Origin: Ralstonia sp. SET104
Lineage (GTDB): Bacteria; Pseudomonadota; Gammaproteobacteria; Burkholderiales; Burkholderiaceae
Reading direction: 5' to 3'
Assembly (NCBI RefSeq): GCF_003851545.1
Contig: NZ_BHVX01000016.1
Location: 1-64,000 of the forward strand
DNA length: 64,000 nt
The notes beneath the pieces were generated by a model. The model saw only the letters and a program-made list of their open reading frames with translations. It did not search any database and had not been told where the DNA came from. Made by a program: the position numbers and the translations under genes. The stretch's first letter is position 1, and each line of letters starts with the position of its first letter. This document shows positions 10,531 through 19,536 of the stretch, in pieces.

Positions 10531-11466
10531 ATGGTCGTCCGCCCCCACCTGCACTGGTTCCGCATGCTGCTCGCGTGGCGCGGCTCCGTTCTGCCGCAGC
10601 TTCTGCCGCGCCTGTTCCTGATCTTCTGTATCTCGCTGGTGGCCATGGCAGTGCATGTGCACTGGCTGCCGCTCACCGTCAATCTGAGCACGACGCCGTT
10701 CTCGCTTGTTGGCATTGCGCTGGCGGTGTTCCTGGGCTTTCGCAACAACGCGAGCTACGACCGCTACTGGGAGGCGCGCAAGCTCTGGGGCCAGTTGCTC
10801 AATGATTCGCGCTCGCTCACGCGGCAGGCACTGACGTTGCCGCGCGGTGATGCCTCGAACGGCGGTGTGGCGCAAGCCGATGTGCGCGAGTTCGCGCAGG
10901 TGCTGGGCGCGCTGCCCCATGCGCTGCGCCACCAATTGCGCCACACCGATGCGCGTGATGACCTGGCCGCCCGTCTGCCCGCGCCGCTGCTCGAGCGTGT
11001 GATGGCCGCACGCTACCGGCCCATCGCCATCGTGCTGTGGCTGGGGGAATGGGTGCAGCGTCGCACGCAATCCGGCGCGCTTGATCCGTATGCCGCGCTG
11101 GCGTTTGACCGCAACCTGAACGAGCTGTCGAACCTCATCGGGGGGTGCGAGCGCATTGCCAGCACACCGTTGCCGTTTGCGTACTCGGTCATGATCCACC
11201 GCACGGTGTACTTCTTCTGCGCGACGTTGCCGTTCGGGCTGGTAGAGAGCATCGGCAGTTTCACGCCGGTGTTTGCGGTGTTTGTGGCGTACACCTTCAT
11301 GGCGCACGAGGCCATCGCCTCGCAGTTGGAAGACCCGTTTGGCACGGAAGACAACGACCTCGCGCTCAATGCGATGTCCACCATGATTGAAGATGCCGTG
11401 CGCGACATCATGGGCGAGCCGAGTCTGGCCGGTGCCAAGGGGGCGCAGGATTTTATTTTGGATTGA
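10531..11466 (+). CDS. Bestrophin-family chloride channel-like membrane protein
   Basis: The 311-residue protein begins MVVRPHLHWFRMLLAWRGSVLP, the usual opening of bacterial bestrophins (YneE/UPF0187 type). These proteins form pentameric anion channels in the inner membrane. Hydrophobic helices cover about residues 25-45, 50-70 and 220-260. The conserved GFRNNASYDRYWEAR after the second helix and LEDPFGTEDNDL near residue 270 are family hallmarks; the latter is the acidic cluster that binds Ca2+ in animal bestrophins. The start is fixed by the family N-terminus. It appears to be a single-gene unit. Confidence 0.9.
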   Translation: MVVRPHLHWFRMLLAWRGSVLPQLLPRLFLIFCISLVAMAVHVHWLPLTVNLSTTPFSLVGIALAVFLGFRNNASYDRYWEARKLWGQLLNDSRSLTRQALTLPRGDASNGGVAQADVREFAQVLGALPHALRHQLRHTDARDDLAARLPAPLLERVMAARYRPIAIVLWLGEWVQRRTQSGALDPYAALAFDRNLNELSNLIGGCERIASTPLPFAYSVMIHRTVYFFCATLPFGLVESIGSFTPVFAVFVAYTFMAHEAIASQLEDPFGTEDNDLALNAMSTMIEDAVRDIMGEPSLAGAKGAQDFILD

Positions 11467-11595
11467 GCGGACGCGCTGCGCGTGAAGAGGGCCTGATGAT
11501 GGCCTGACCGCGGGCACGGTTTGCGCTGGCTGACTATCATGAACGTCCGTGCCCGCGCTGCACCCAAACCGCGCCCACACCACTCAGGAGATTCC

Positions 11596-12210
11596 ATGAA
11601 GTTGATCGGCATGCTTGATTCCCCGTACGTGCGCCGCACGGCCATTTCGCTCAAGCTGCTCGGGCTGCCGTTCGAGCACGCATCGGTGTCGGTGTTCCGG
11701 CATTTCGACCGGTTTCGTGAGATCAACCCGGTGGTCAAGGCGCCCACGCTGGTGTGCGACGACGGCACGGTGCTGATGGATTCCACGCTCATCATCGATT
11801 ACGCAGAAACGCTGGCGGGCCGCAGCCTGATGCCGGCCGCCATTGCCGAGCGCCAGCACGCGCTGCGCGTGATCGGCTTGGCGCTGGCCGCGTGCGAGAA
11901 GGCGGTGCAGATCGTCTATGAACACAATCTGCGCCCGACCGAGAAAGTGCACGGGCCGTGGGTCGACCGCGTCCAGAGCCAGTTGCTGGCCGCCGTGGAA
12001 GCGCTGGAGGCCGAATGGAAAGAAGTGCCGCTACCCGTGGATGCGGGTGAGCTCACGCAGGCGGGCGTGTCGGTGGCGGTCGCCTGGGGCTTCATCCAGT
12101 TGATGGTGGCCGACCGGGTGCCGGCGGCGGATTACCCGCGTCTGGTGGCGTATTCGGTGGCGGCGGAACAGCTTGGTGTGTTCCGTGAGACGCCCATCAA
12201 CGCGACCTGA
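11596..12210 (+). CDS. Glutathione S-transferase family protein
   Basis: The ATG at 11596, seven bases after CAGGAG, gives 204 residues starting MKLIGMLDSPYVRRTAISLKL. This is the thioredoxin-fold GST N-terminal domain with its catalytic-site SPYVRR loop, then NPVVKAPTLVCDDGTVLMDS, which contains the cis-Pro and glutathione gamma-Glu-binding Asp-Ser. The C-terminal all-helical domain covers about residues 85-204. Substrate is unknown. The longer in-frame reading from 11521 lacks support. Confidence 0.9.
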   Translation: MKLIGMLDSPYVRRTAISLKLLGLPFEHASVSVFRHFDRFREINPVVKAPTLVCDDGTVLMDSTLIIDYAETLAGRSLMPAAIAERQHALRVIGLALAACEKAVQIVYEHNLRPTEKVHGPWVDRVQSQLLAAVEALEAEWKEVPLPVDAGELTQAGVSVAVAWGFIQLMVADRVPAADYPRLVAYSVAAEQLGVFRETPINAT

Positions 12211-12226
12211 TTGCTGCGCTTGCCGT

Positions 12227-13375
12227 TCAGGCCACCTGCGGCGCGATGTTGGCCTGGCGGTACAGCCCGCCCACCAGATCTGATTCGGTGACGATGCCGG
12301 CCAAGCGGCCATCGGCATCGAGCACCGGAATATGGTGGTGACCGGCGCTGGCAAACATCGGCACCAGATCGGACATGGGCGCGCCGACGGCGATGGTCTG
12401 CACGCGCGTCTTCATGTGATCGGCCACGCGTGGTGGTGTGAGGGCACCGATGCTGAACCAGCGGCGCAGCGTCTGGCGCAAATCCGCCGGCGCGAGGCCG
12501 AGCAAGTCGGCGCGCGTGACGATGCCCACCACGCGCAACCTGTCATCCACCACCGGCAGCGCCTTGAAGCCGTGCTGGCGCAGCAGTTGCAACGCACGGG
12601 GGATCGACGTGCCGGCCATCACTGTCACCACCGGGCGCGTCATGATGTCCGCACAGGTGAGCGCCTGGAAGGTGCGCGTATAGGCCTGGAGCTGCATTTC
12701 CCGCAGCACGGCTTCGATGTCTTCGGGGTCGATGTCGAGCAGCTCGCTCTGGCGGCGCAGTGCAGCCACGATGTCGGCGCGGGTGAAACCGGCCGCGGTG
12801 GGCGGGCGCTCGGCAGCGGGCAGGCGCTGCGCGTGCGGATACCGGTGGCCCGTGGCCGCGTGGTACACCAGCGCGCCCACCAGCAGCAGGGCTGACTGGA
12901 TCAGGATCGGCTCCAGCACAAAGCGATAGCCCAGCGCATGCACGGCCGGCCCGCCAATCACGGCGGTGAGCGCCACCGCGCCCGAGGGCGGGTGCACGCA
13001 GCGCAGCGCAAACATGCCGGCAATGGCCGCCGAGATGGCCAGCGCAGACGCAATCACTGGGTCATCCACCAGCAGCGCGAACGTCACGCCCACGGCGGCC
13101 GCCACCAGATTGCCGCCAAGGATCGACCACGGCTGCGCAAGCGGGCTGGCCGGCACCGCAAACAGCAGCACGGCAGACGCGCCCATTGGCGCGACCAGGA
13201 GCGGGATCTGCGTGGAAGCACCGGGCACCATCTTCATGATCGTGCCGATAAAGAGAATGCCGACGAGTGCGCCGACGGCGGAGCGCACGCGCTCGCTCCA
13301 GCGCACCGTGACGGGTGCAGGGACGAAGCTGTGGAGCCAGCGGCGCAGGGCGGGATGCAGAGATGAAACGGACAT
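12227..13375 (-). CDS. HPP-family membrane protein with tandem CBS domains
   Basis: The 382-residue product starts at the ATG at 13375. The N-terminal half is an HPP-family integral membrane domain with about five hydrophobic segments between residues 25 and 180, including LLVAPMGASAVLLFAVPASPL and the name-giving CVHPPSGAVALTAV. Two CBS domains follow, near residues 240-300 (DIMTRPVVTV, VVDDRLRVVGIVTRADLLG) and 320-380 (MKTRVQTIAVG, VLDADGRLAGIVTESDLVGG). CBS pairs usually sense adenine nucleotides, so a nucleotide-regulated transporter is likely; some HPP proteins have been linked to nitrite transport. The longer ORF start at 13528 is not supported. Confidence 0.85.
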   Translation of the reverse strand: MSVSSLHPALRRWLHSFVPAPVTVRWSERVRSAVGALVGILFIGTIMKMVPGASTQIPLLVAPMGASAVLLFAVPASPLAQPWSILGGNLVAAAVGVTFALLVDDPVIASALAISAAIAGMFALRCVHPPSGAVALTAVIGGPAVHALGYRFVLEPILIQSALLLVGALVYHAATGHRYPHAQRLPAAERPPTAAGFTRADIVAALRRQSELLDIDPEDIEAVLREMQLQAYTRTFQALTCADIMTRPVVTVMAGTSIPRALQLLRQHGFKALPVVDDRLRVVGIVTRADLLGLAPADLRQTLRRWFSIGALTPPRVADHMKTRVQTIAVGAPMSDLVPMFASAGHHHIPVLDADGRLAGIVTESDLVGGLYRQANIAPQVA

Positions 13376-13614
13376 GGTCGACGGACGGCGATTGCCCGGA
13401 CCAGGCTTCACCAAAGTCAAAAAAATGCAGGCGCGAATTCTATCACGGCGTGACATAACTCGCCGTTTGCTCTGTTCTGACGGCGCGTGCTCCAAAGCGG
13501 TGTGAGGTGCGCTTGCATTTGCCAGCAAAGCGTCACATCCGCTTCATGGTGTGTACCGCGACGGCTGCGTTTCTCCAGCGCTCTCGCCGGGTTGCCGCTC
13601 CGCCGCTCCGCCGC

Positions 13615-14574
13615 TTACTTGAGCGGCAGCAGGATGTCTGTCACGGCTTCGTGTTCGGGCACATCGGGGTAGAAGCGCATGCGCTGGAACAGCAGCGGCG
13701 CGTCGCGCAACGCTTCGCCGCTGGCGGGCAGCCAATCGGCATAAAGGTGGGCGACGCTCTGGCCGAGTGTGTCGTCGGAGCCCGTGTGGCGCAGCACGGC
13801 ATAGCGGCCGCCCGCCAGTGTCCTGCCCGTCACGCCTGCGGCATTGGGTGCAACCGGCACGTGCGTGGCGGCGCAGAGGTCTATGCGAAACGCTTCGGGC
13901 GGCACATCATCGGGGTTGTCGTAGACGACGTTGTACGTGGCCGAGACGCTCGGGGGCAGCCGATGCTCGCGTCGCCAGGCGATGAAGGTGCGGATGGTCT
14001 CGCCCAGGCGCGCCGGATCGCCCCGGTGTTCGATCAGCGCGACGGGCACGGCCTCGCGTTCAACGATCTCGACGGACTGGTGTTGCGGCTGTATGGGCAT
14101 GTGTTGGCTCCTGAGGGCGCGCAGCGCCTGTAGATCGGCAGCCCAGGTCGCCCACACCGGTGCCGCCCGAAATGCCGATGGCGACTGCCCCGCCTGCCTG
14201 CGGAACGCCCGCGCAAATGCCTCCGGCCCTTCGTAGCCGCACGCCAGGGCGATGTCGGTGATGCGCGCATCGTCGCGATAGGCCAACTGGTGCGCGGCGC
14301 GTTTGAGGCGCAGCAACTGCACGTAGCGCCGGATGTTCATGCCGAACAGCAACGCGAACTGGCGATGGAAGTGGTACTTCGAAAACGCGGCCACCTCGGC
14401 CAGCCCGTCCACGTCCAGCGCGTCCTCCAGATGCGCGTCGATGTGCGCGAGCACGGCACGGAAGCGGGCGAGGTAGCGGTCGGTGGCGAAGGTCAATGCG
14501 TGGCTCCTGGGTGTCGACACGGTATCGCCGGCGGGCTTGCCGAGCCTGACCGAAATTGCGCAGTTGCTTGCCAT
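13615..14574 (-). CDS. AraC-family regulator with GyrI-like effector domain
   Basis: This regulator has an N-terminal AraC double helix-turn-helix (about residues 30-135: VDGLAEVAAFSKYHFHRQF, then ITDIALACGYEGPEAFARAF). A C-terminal GyrI-like domain (about 160-319: VEIVEREAVPVALIEHRGDP, ending in DILLPLK) typically binds amphipathic small molecules, as in Rob and SoxS-like regulators. The start is uncertain; ATG 14574 gives 319 residues and ATG 14628 adds 18. It is divergent from the cysteine-protease-like gene at 14738. Confidence 0.87.
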   Translation of the reverse strand: MASNCAISVRLGKPAGDTVSTPRSHALTFATDRYLARFRAVLAHIDAHLEDALDVDGLAEVAAFSKYHFHRQFALLFGMNIRRYVQLLRLKRAAHQLAYRDDARITDIALACGYEGPEAFARAFRRQAGQSPSAFRAAPVWATWAADLQALRALRSQHMPIQPQHQSVEIVEREAVPVALIEHRGDPARLGETIRTFIAWRREHRLPPSVSATYNVVYDNPDDVPPEAFRIDLCAATHVPVAPNAAGVTGRTLAGGRYAVLRHTGSDDTLGQSVAHLYADWLPASGEALRDAPLLFQRMRFYPDVPEHEAVTDILLPLK

Positions 14575-14737
14575 GAGCTTTGGCCCGTGCCGCCTGCCAA
14601 GGGGCGTGGTTGGGCACATGCGTTGCATATCGGCGCAGGGGCAGCGTTCCTAGAGTGAGGCTTGCCGTGGGGCGGTTCCTCGCGGTGCACCGGCACCCGT
14701 GCTGGTGCTTCACGCTGATGGATTACGAGGCCACATC

Positions 14738-15253
14738 ATGGCAGAACAAAAGCTCTTCGCATCTCACAACGAGTATTCCAGCCTGCAAAGGCAAGCCGGC
14801 GACAACAAAATCGAAAGCCGTGAAGGCTGGTGCGCCGGCGCGAGCGCCGTCTGGTGCAAGAATGCGCTTGCCCCGTCAATTGCACCCAAGGATTCGGACC
14901 CGTCCAAACTGCACGCCGGCATCCTGCAGGTGAAGTACCGCTGGGACGACGCTGTGGGCGGCGCCGATGCACAGCAGATGCTGGAGCATCTGAACTTGAA
15001 CAGTGCATCGGCGGGCAAGAACGTCTCGCTCGACACGTTGCTGGGCACCACGTTCAGCGCGCCGGGGGTGTATTGGATCTCCTATGGTCCGCACGCCATG
15101 GCGGTGGATACGCGTGAGGGCCGGCTGCTTTTCTACGATATCGAGGAAGGGTTGTTCCAATACGCCTCGGCGGCCGAACTGCGCGAGGGTATCCGGACGC
15201 GCTATGGCACGAAGCCGAAGTGGTACGGTTTCCGCGCGACGCCCCAGCACTGA
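14738..15253 (+). CDS. Small protein with YopT/AvrPphB-like Cys-His-Asp triad
   Basis: The ATG at 14738, preceded by ACGAGG, gives 171 residues with no signal peptide. Three segments match the layout of the C58 (YopT/AvrPphB) papain-like protease family: GWC with Cys32 at the start of a helix (GWCAGASAVW), GPHAMAVD with His119, and LFYDIEEGLFQY with Asp134. The His-to-Asp spacing of 15 equals that in AvrPphB (His212, Asp227), and the hydrophobic strands around them fit. The Cys-His distance is shorter than in known effectors. This is a fold-level inference from motifs, so a structural homologue without protease activity is possible. It is followed by a good terminator. Confidence 0.6.
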   Translation: MAEQKLFASHNEYSSLQRQAGDNKIESREGWCAGASAVWCKNALAPSIAPKDSDPSKLHAGILQVKYRWDDAVGGADAQQMLEHLNLNSASAGKNVSLDTLLGTTFSAPGVYWISYGPHAMAVDTREGRLLFYDIEEGLFQYASAAELREGIRTRYGTKPKWYGFRATPQH

Positions 15254-15278
15254 GACGCCCAACAAGACGCCCAACAAA

Positions 15279-15303
15279 AAACCGCCCCGAAGGGCGGTTT
15301 CTC
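15279..15303. terminator. Bidirectional terminator between the C58-like gene and metK
   Basis: AAACCGCCC cgaa GGGCGGTTT is a perfect 9-bp stem with a GNRA-like loop, flanked by A-rich and T-rich sequence. It lies between the plus-strand C58-like gene and the convergent metK, and can serve both. Confidence 0.88.
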
Positions 15304-15331
15304 TTTGACGCGCGATGGCACCAACGCTGGC

Positions 15332-16549
15332 TCAGGCAAGCGCCTTGGCCGGTTCGCCCGCCAGGCCAGCCGCTTCGCGCAGCAGCAGGGCCTTGTCGGT
15401 GGCTTCCCAGCTGAACTCCGGCTCCTCGCGGCCGAAGTGGCCATACGCGGCCGTCTTGGCGTAGATCGGGCGCAGCAGGTCGAGCATCTGCACAATGCCT
15501 TTCGGGCGCAGGTCGAAGTGCTCCAGCACGAGCTTGGCGATCTGCTCGTCCGGGATCACGCCCGTGCCTTCCGTGTACACCGTGATGTTGATCGGGCGCG
15601 CCACGCCAATCGCGTAGCTCACCTGCACCTGGCACTGGCGTGCCAGGCCAGCGGCGACCACGTTCTTTGCCACGTAGCGTGCAGCGTAGGCTGCCGAGCG
15701 GTCGACCTTGGACGGGTCTTTGCCCGAGAACGCGCCACCGCCGTGCGGGGCCGCGCCGCCGTACGTGTCGACGATGATCTTGCGCCCGGTCAGGCCGCAA
15801 TCACCCTGCGGGCCGCCAATGACGAAGCGGCCAGTCGGGTTCACCAGGTACTTGGTGTCGGCCAGCATGTGCGAGGGCAGCACGGGCTTGATGATCTCTT
15901 CGATCACGGCTTCGCGGATGGCCTCTTGCGACATCTCCGGTGCGTGCTGCGTCGACAGCACCACGGTGTCTACGCTGTGCGGCTTGCCGTTCACATAGCG
16001 CACCGTCACCTGCGACTTGGCGTCCGGGCGCAGCCAAGGCAGGCGGCCGTCGCGGCGCAGTTGCGACTGGCGCTCGACCAGGCGGTGTGCGTAGTAGATC
16101 GGGAAAGGCATCAGCTCGGGCGTTTCATCGCACGCGTAGCCGAACATCAGGCCCTGGTCGCCGGCGCCCTGGTTGAGGTAATCATCCGAAGCGCGGTCCA
16201 CGCCCTGGGCGATGTCCGGCGATTGCTTGTCGTAAGCGACGAGCACGGCACAGCCCTTGTAGTCGATGCCGTAGTCGGTGTTGTCGTAACCGATGCGCTT
16301 GATGGTTTCGCGCGCGACCTGGATGTAGTCGACATTGGCCGACGTGGTGATTTCACCCGCGAGCACCACCAGACCGGTGTTGCACAGCGTTTCTGCTGCG
16401 ACGCGCGCATATTTGTCCTCGGCCAGGATGGCATCGAGGATGGCGTCGGAAATCTGGTCGGCGACCTTGTCGGGATGGCCCTCGGAGACCGACTCCGAGG
16501 TGAAGAGGAAGTCGTTTGACACGGCTGTTAGCTCCAGATTGGCTATCAC
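15332..16549 (-). CDS. metK: S-adenosylmethionine synthase
   Basis: MetK makes S-adenosylmethionine from methionine and ATP. The 405-residue protein has the family signatures in order: [21 protein letters not shown] at the N-terminus (methionine and metal binding), [12 protein letters not shown] near residue 130 (ATP-binding hexapeptide region), and [19 protein letters not shown] near residue 275. It ends after [13 protein letters not shown]. The ATG at 16549 gives [16 protein letters not shown]; starting at the internal GTG before SNDFLF would remove nine residues. It is divergent from the lpxL genes. Confidence 0.98.
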   Translation of the reverse strand: MIANLELTAVSNDFLFTSESVSEGHPDKVADQISDAILDAILAEDKYARVAAETLCNTGLVVLAGEITTSANVDYIQVARETIKRIGYDNTDYGIDYKGCAVLVAYDKQSPDIAQGVDRASDDYLNQGAGDQGLMFGYACDETPELMPFPIYYAHRLVERQSQLRRDGRLPWLRPDAKSQVTVRYVNGKPHSVDTVVLSTQHAPEMSQEAIREAVIEEIIKPVLPSHMLADTKYLVNPTGRFVIGGPQGDCGLTGRKIIVDTYGGAAPHGGGAFSGKDPSKVDRSAAYAARYVAKNVVAAGLARQCQVQVSYAIGVARPINITVYTEGTGVIPDEQIAKLVLEHFDLRPKGIVQMLDLLRPIYAKTAAYGHFGREEPEFSWEATDKALLLREAAGLAGEPAKALA

Positions 16550-16690
16550 GTTGCCAATCCGTTAAGCCACGGCCGGCGACGCTTTAGCGGAATTTAGCAA
16601 CCCTGCTTGATTGATGGACTCAGGTTTGAGGCCCAGCAAGGATTCGCCCCGCAAGTTGTCAGTTAAGTCGGCGAATCGCGTTATTATACG
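16550..16690 (-). promoter_or_regulatory. metK leader and -10 box
   Basis: On the minus strand a perfect TATAAT lies near 16682-16687, with no ideal -35. It would give a metK leader of about 125 nt. The leader is long enough to hold an RNA element, but I could not match it to a known SAM or SAH riboswitch. The same AT-rich spot could serve the divergent acyltransferase gene. Confidence 0.4.
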
Positions 16691-16774
16691 CGGCACTTTT
16701 CGGGGCCGCAGCAAGGCCCGTCAAGACCCTGCTCCCCTGTCGACTGCGACCAACACATTGCAGCGTACGCACGC

Positions 16775-17623
16775 ATGACCTTCCTCTACTGGCTGTTTTC
16801 ACGCCTGCCCCTGTCAGTGCTGCAGGCGCTGGGCGGCTGGCTGGGGGCGTTGGCCGCTAAGGTGCCCGGCCGCTATCACGACCGGCTCATCGCCAACTTC
16901 CGCCACGCCTATCCTGATGTCACGCCCGCCATGCTCAAAGAGGCTGGGCGTTCCGCCGGCCGCATGGTGTTCGAGATGCCGTACTTCTGGGTGCGCAAGA
17001 ACGGGGCGGATGTTGCTCCGTACCTGTTCGACGTCTGCCGGCCGGCTGTCGAACGAGCGCTTGCCGACGGGCGCGGGCTGATTTTTCTGACACCGCATTT
17101 AGGTTGTTTCGAGGTGCTGCCGCAGGCCTACGCGCGCGAGCATCCTGTCACGTCGCTGTTCAAGCCGCCGCGCAAGGAGAGCCTGCGCACCTGGATCGAA
17201 ACCATGCGCACGGGACCGAACATGCACATGGCGCCGGCCGACCCGCGCGGCGTGCGCATGCTGGTGCGTGCACTCAAGCGTGGTGAAGCCGTCGGCATCC
17301 TGCCAGACCAGACGCCTACCGGTGGTGAAGGTGTATGGGCGCCATTCTTCGGCAAGCCTGCCTATACGATGACGCTGGTGCATCGTTTGCATCGGCTTAC
17401 AGGTGCGCCCATCGTGGCGTTGTTCGCCGAGCGGCTGCCGCGTGGCTCAGGGTATCGCTTGCACATGCATGAGATTGGCGACCTGCCCGAAGACGCAACG
17501 CAGGCCGCCACCCGCATCAACGCCGCCATCGAACAGTTGATTGCGCTGGCGCCGACGCAATATCTCTGGGGCTATAACCGATACAAGCACCCGAAGGGTG
17601 CGGACGCTCCGCCCGCTACCTGA
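16775..17623 (+). CDS. Lipid A biosynthesis acyltransferase (LpxL/HtrB family), first copy
   Basis: This inner-membrane acyltransferase adds a secondary acyl chain to Kdo-lipid A or a precursor. The 282-residue product starts with a hydrophobic anchor (FLYWLFSRLPLSVLQALGGWLG). It carries the HX4(D/E) catalytic motif HLGCFE near residue 109, then the substrate-pocket segments FKPPRKESLRTWIE and VGILPDQTPTGGEG, and ends QYLWGYNRYKHP, as is usual for this family. A second paralogue follows 14 bp after its stop and then dapF, a likely single transcription unit. Which acyl position each enzyme serves cannot be read from sequence. Confidence 0.92.
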   Translation: MTFLYWLFSRLPLSVLQALGGWLGALAAKVPGRYHDRLIANFRHAYPDVTPAMLKEAGRSAGRMVFEMPYFWVRKNGADVAPYLFDVCRPAVERALADGRGLIFLTPHLGCFEVLPQAYAREHPVTSLFKPPRKESLRTWIETMRTGPNMHMAPADPRGVRMLVRALKRGEAVGILPDQTPTGGEGVWAPFFGKPAYTMTLVHRLHRLTGAPIVALFAERLPRGSGYRLHMHEIGDLPEDATQAATRINAAIEQLIALAPTQYLWGYNRYKHPKGADAPPAT

Positions 17624-17636
17624 CACTGCCGCTTTT

Positions 17637-18530
17637 ATGGAACGTTTCTCTGCCAATCTCGGACTCGGCTTTCTGTGGCTGCTGTCTTTCCTGCCATACG
17701 GTTTCGTCGCGCGTTTTGGCGAGGGCCTGGGCGGGCTGCTGTACCGCATCCCCAACGGCCGCCGCCGCGTGGTGCTGGCCAACTTGAAGGCATGCTTTCC
17801 CGAGAAGTCCGACGCCGAGCGCGAAGCCATGGCGCACGAAGTCTTCCGCAAAGTCTTCCGCAGCTTTGCTGAGCGTTCGTTTGCATGGTTTGCCTCGGAA
17901 AAACGCCTGAACCGCGTGGTGAAGATCGACGACCAGGCCAACCTGCCAGCGCTGCACGGCCAGCCGCACATCCTTGTCACGCTGCACCTGTCGGGCGTGG
18001 AGATCGGCGCGCTGGCGCTCACGGACTACCTGCGCAAGAACGTCGGCAACGCCGGTTGCTCGCTCTACACGCGCATGGCCAATCCGGTGCTGGACGATGC
18101 CATCAAGGCGCTGCGCAGCCGCTTTGGCGCGACCATGGTGTCGCGCAACGAGAACATCCGCCAGATCATGCGCACCATCAAGCGCGGCGAGGCGCTGCAA
18201 CTGATTTCCGACATGGATTTCGGTGAACGCGACTCGGAGTTCGTGCCGTTCTTCGGCGTGCCGGCGCTCACGCTCAACGCCATCCCGCGCATGGCGTCGA
18301 TGACCGGTGCCAAGGTCGTGCCGATGTACACCGAGATCCTGCCCAACTACGAGGGCTACGCACTGCGCATCCTGCCCGCGTGGGAGAACTACCCCACCGG
18401 TGACCTGACCGCCGACACGCGCCGCATGAACGCCTTCTTTGAAGACGCCATCCGTCCGCGCATCACCGAGTACTACTGGGTGCACAAGCGTTTCAAGCAC
18501 CGGCCAGAAGGCATGCCCGGCATCTACTGA
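17637..18530 (+). CDS. Lipid A biosynthesis acyltransferase (LpxL/HtrB family), second copy
   Basis: The ATG at 17637 gives 297 residues beginning MERFSANLGLGFLWLLSFLPY. A membrane anchor is followed by the HX4(D/E) motif HLSGVE near residue 117, then SLYTRMANPVLDDA, LISDMDFGERDSEFVPFFG and the C-terminal YYWVHKRFKHRPEG. It is clearly homologous to, but well diverged from, the preceding acyltransferase, so the pair probably acts on different positions or substrates of lipid A. The longer in-frame ORF from 17541 overlaps the upstream gene and is not used. Confidence 0.92.
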   Translation: MERFSANLGLGFLWLLSFLPYGFVARFGEGLGGLLYRIPNGRRRVVLANLKACFPEKSDAEREAMAHEVFRKVFRSFAERSFAWFASEKRLNRVVKIDDQANLPALHGQPHILVTLHLSGVEIGALALTDYLRKNVGNAGCSLYTRMANPVLDDAIKALRSRFGATMVSRNENIRQIMRTIKRGEALQLISDMDFGERDSEFVPFFGVPALTLNAIPRMASMTGAKVVPMYTEILPNYEGYALRILPAWENYPTGDLTADTRRMNAFFEDAIRPRITEYYWVHKRFKHRPEGMPGIY

Positions 18531-18606
18531 GTGGCCGCCGCATCCGCCCGGCTCGCTTTAGAATGGGTGTTTCCGAACGCTCATCGCCGCATCTGTGCGG
18601 CCAGCC

Positions 18607-19488
18607 ATGAAACTGCACTTCACCAAGATGCACGGCGCGGGCAACGACTTTGTCGTGCTCGACGGCATCCAGACCCCGATCGACTTCACGCCCGAGCAAT
18701 GGGCCGCCATTGCGGATCGCCACTTTGGTGTGGGGGCTGATCAGCTCCTGCTGGTCGAGCGGTCGACGCGGCCCGACGTTGATTTCCGCTACCGGATCTT
18801 CAATCACGACGGCGGTGAGGTAGAGCACTGCGGCAACGGCGCACGCTGCTTCGTCAAGTTCGTCACCGACCGCGGTTTGACGACCAAGCGCACCGTGCGC
18901 GTTGAGGTCATGAACGGCATTGCCACGCTGACGATGCAAGACGATGGCCAGGTGAGCGTTGACATGGGCGCGCCGGTATTTGAGGCCGCGCGCCTGCCGT
19001 TCCTGCCCGAAGGCCTGCCCACGCGCGTCGAGGGCGATGACACGCAGCACGCGCTGCAGATCAACGGCCGCACAGAGTGGCTGTCCACTGTGTCGATGGG
19101 CAACCCGCACGCCGTGCAGGTGGTGGATGACACCGAGGCCTTCCCCGTGCTGGAAGACGGCCCGTTGATCGAATCGCACGCTGTGTTTCCGCGCCGCGTG
19201 AATGCGGGCTTCATGCAGATCGTCGATCGTCAATCCGTGCGCCTGCGCGTGTACGAGCGCGGCGCGGGCGAGACGCTCGCCTGCGGCACCGGTGCGTGCG
19301 CGGCTGTGGTGGCGGGCATCCGCCGCGGCCTGATCGATTCGCCGGTCAAGGTGGCCACGCACGGCGGCGACTTGACCATCGCCTGGGCGGGCGTCGGCCA
19401 GCCCGTGATGATGACCGGCCCCGCCACGACCGTCTTTGAAGGGACGCTGGACCTGGATGCGCTCAAGCTGAACGCCGCCGCGCATTGA
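18607..19488 (+). CDS. dapF: Diaminopimelate epimerase
   Basis: DapF converts LL- to meso-diaminopimelate for peptidoglycan and lysine synthesis. The ATG at 18607 gives 293 residues starting [20 protein letters not shown], the canonical opening. The two catalytic cysteines are visible in HCGNGARCF (near residue 78) and [10 protein letters not shown] (near residue 226); these act as the base pair in the two-base epimerisation. Length fits the family. It lies 76 bp after the second acyltransferase. Confidence 0.98.
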   Translation: MKLHFTKMHGAGNDFVVLDGIQTPIDFTPEQWAAIADRHFGVGADQLLLVERSTRPDVDFRYRIFNHDGGEVEHCGNGARCFVKFVTDRGLTTKRTVRVEVMNGIATLTMQDDGQVSVDMGAPVFEAARLPFLPEGLPTRVEGDDTQHALQINGRTEWLSTVSMGNPHAVQVVDDTEAFPVLEDGPLIESHAVFPRRVNAGFMQIVDRQSVRLRVYERGAGETLACGTGACAAVVAGIRRGLIDSPVKVATHGGDLTIAWAGVGQPVMMTGPATTVFEGTLDLDALKLNAAAH

Positions 19489-19536
19489 TCATCGGGCGGC
19501 GGGCTGCCGCATGCGTCAGAACACCAAGGAGATCCC

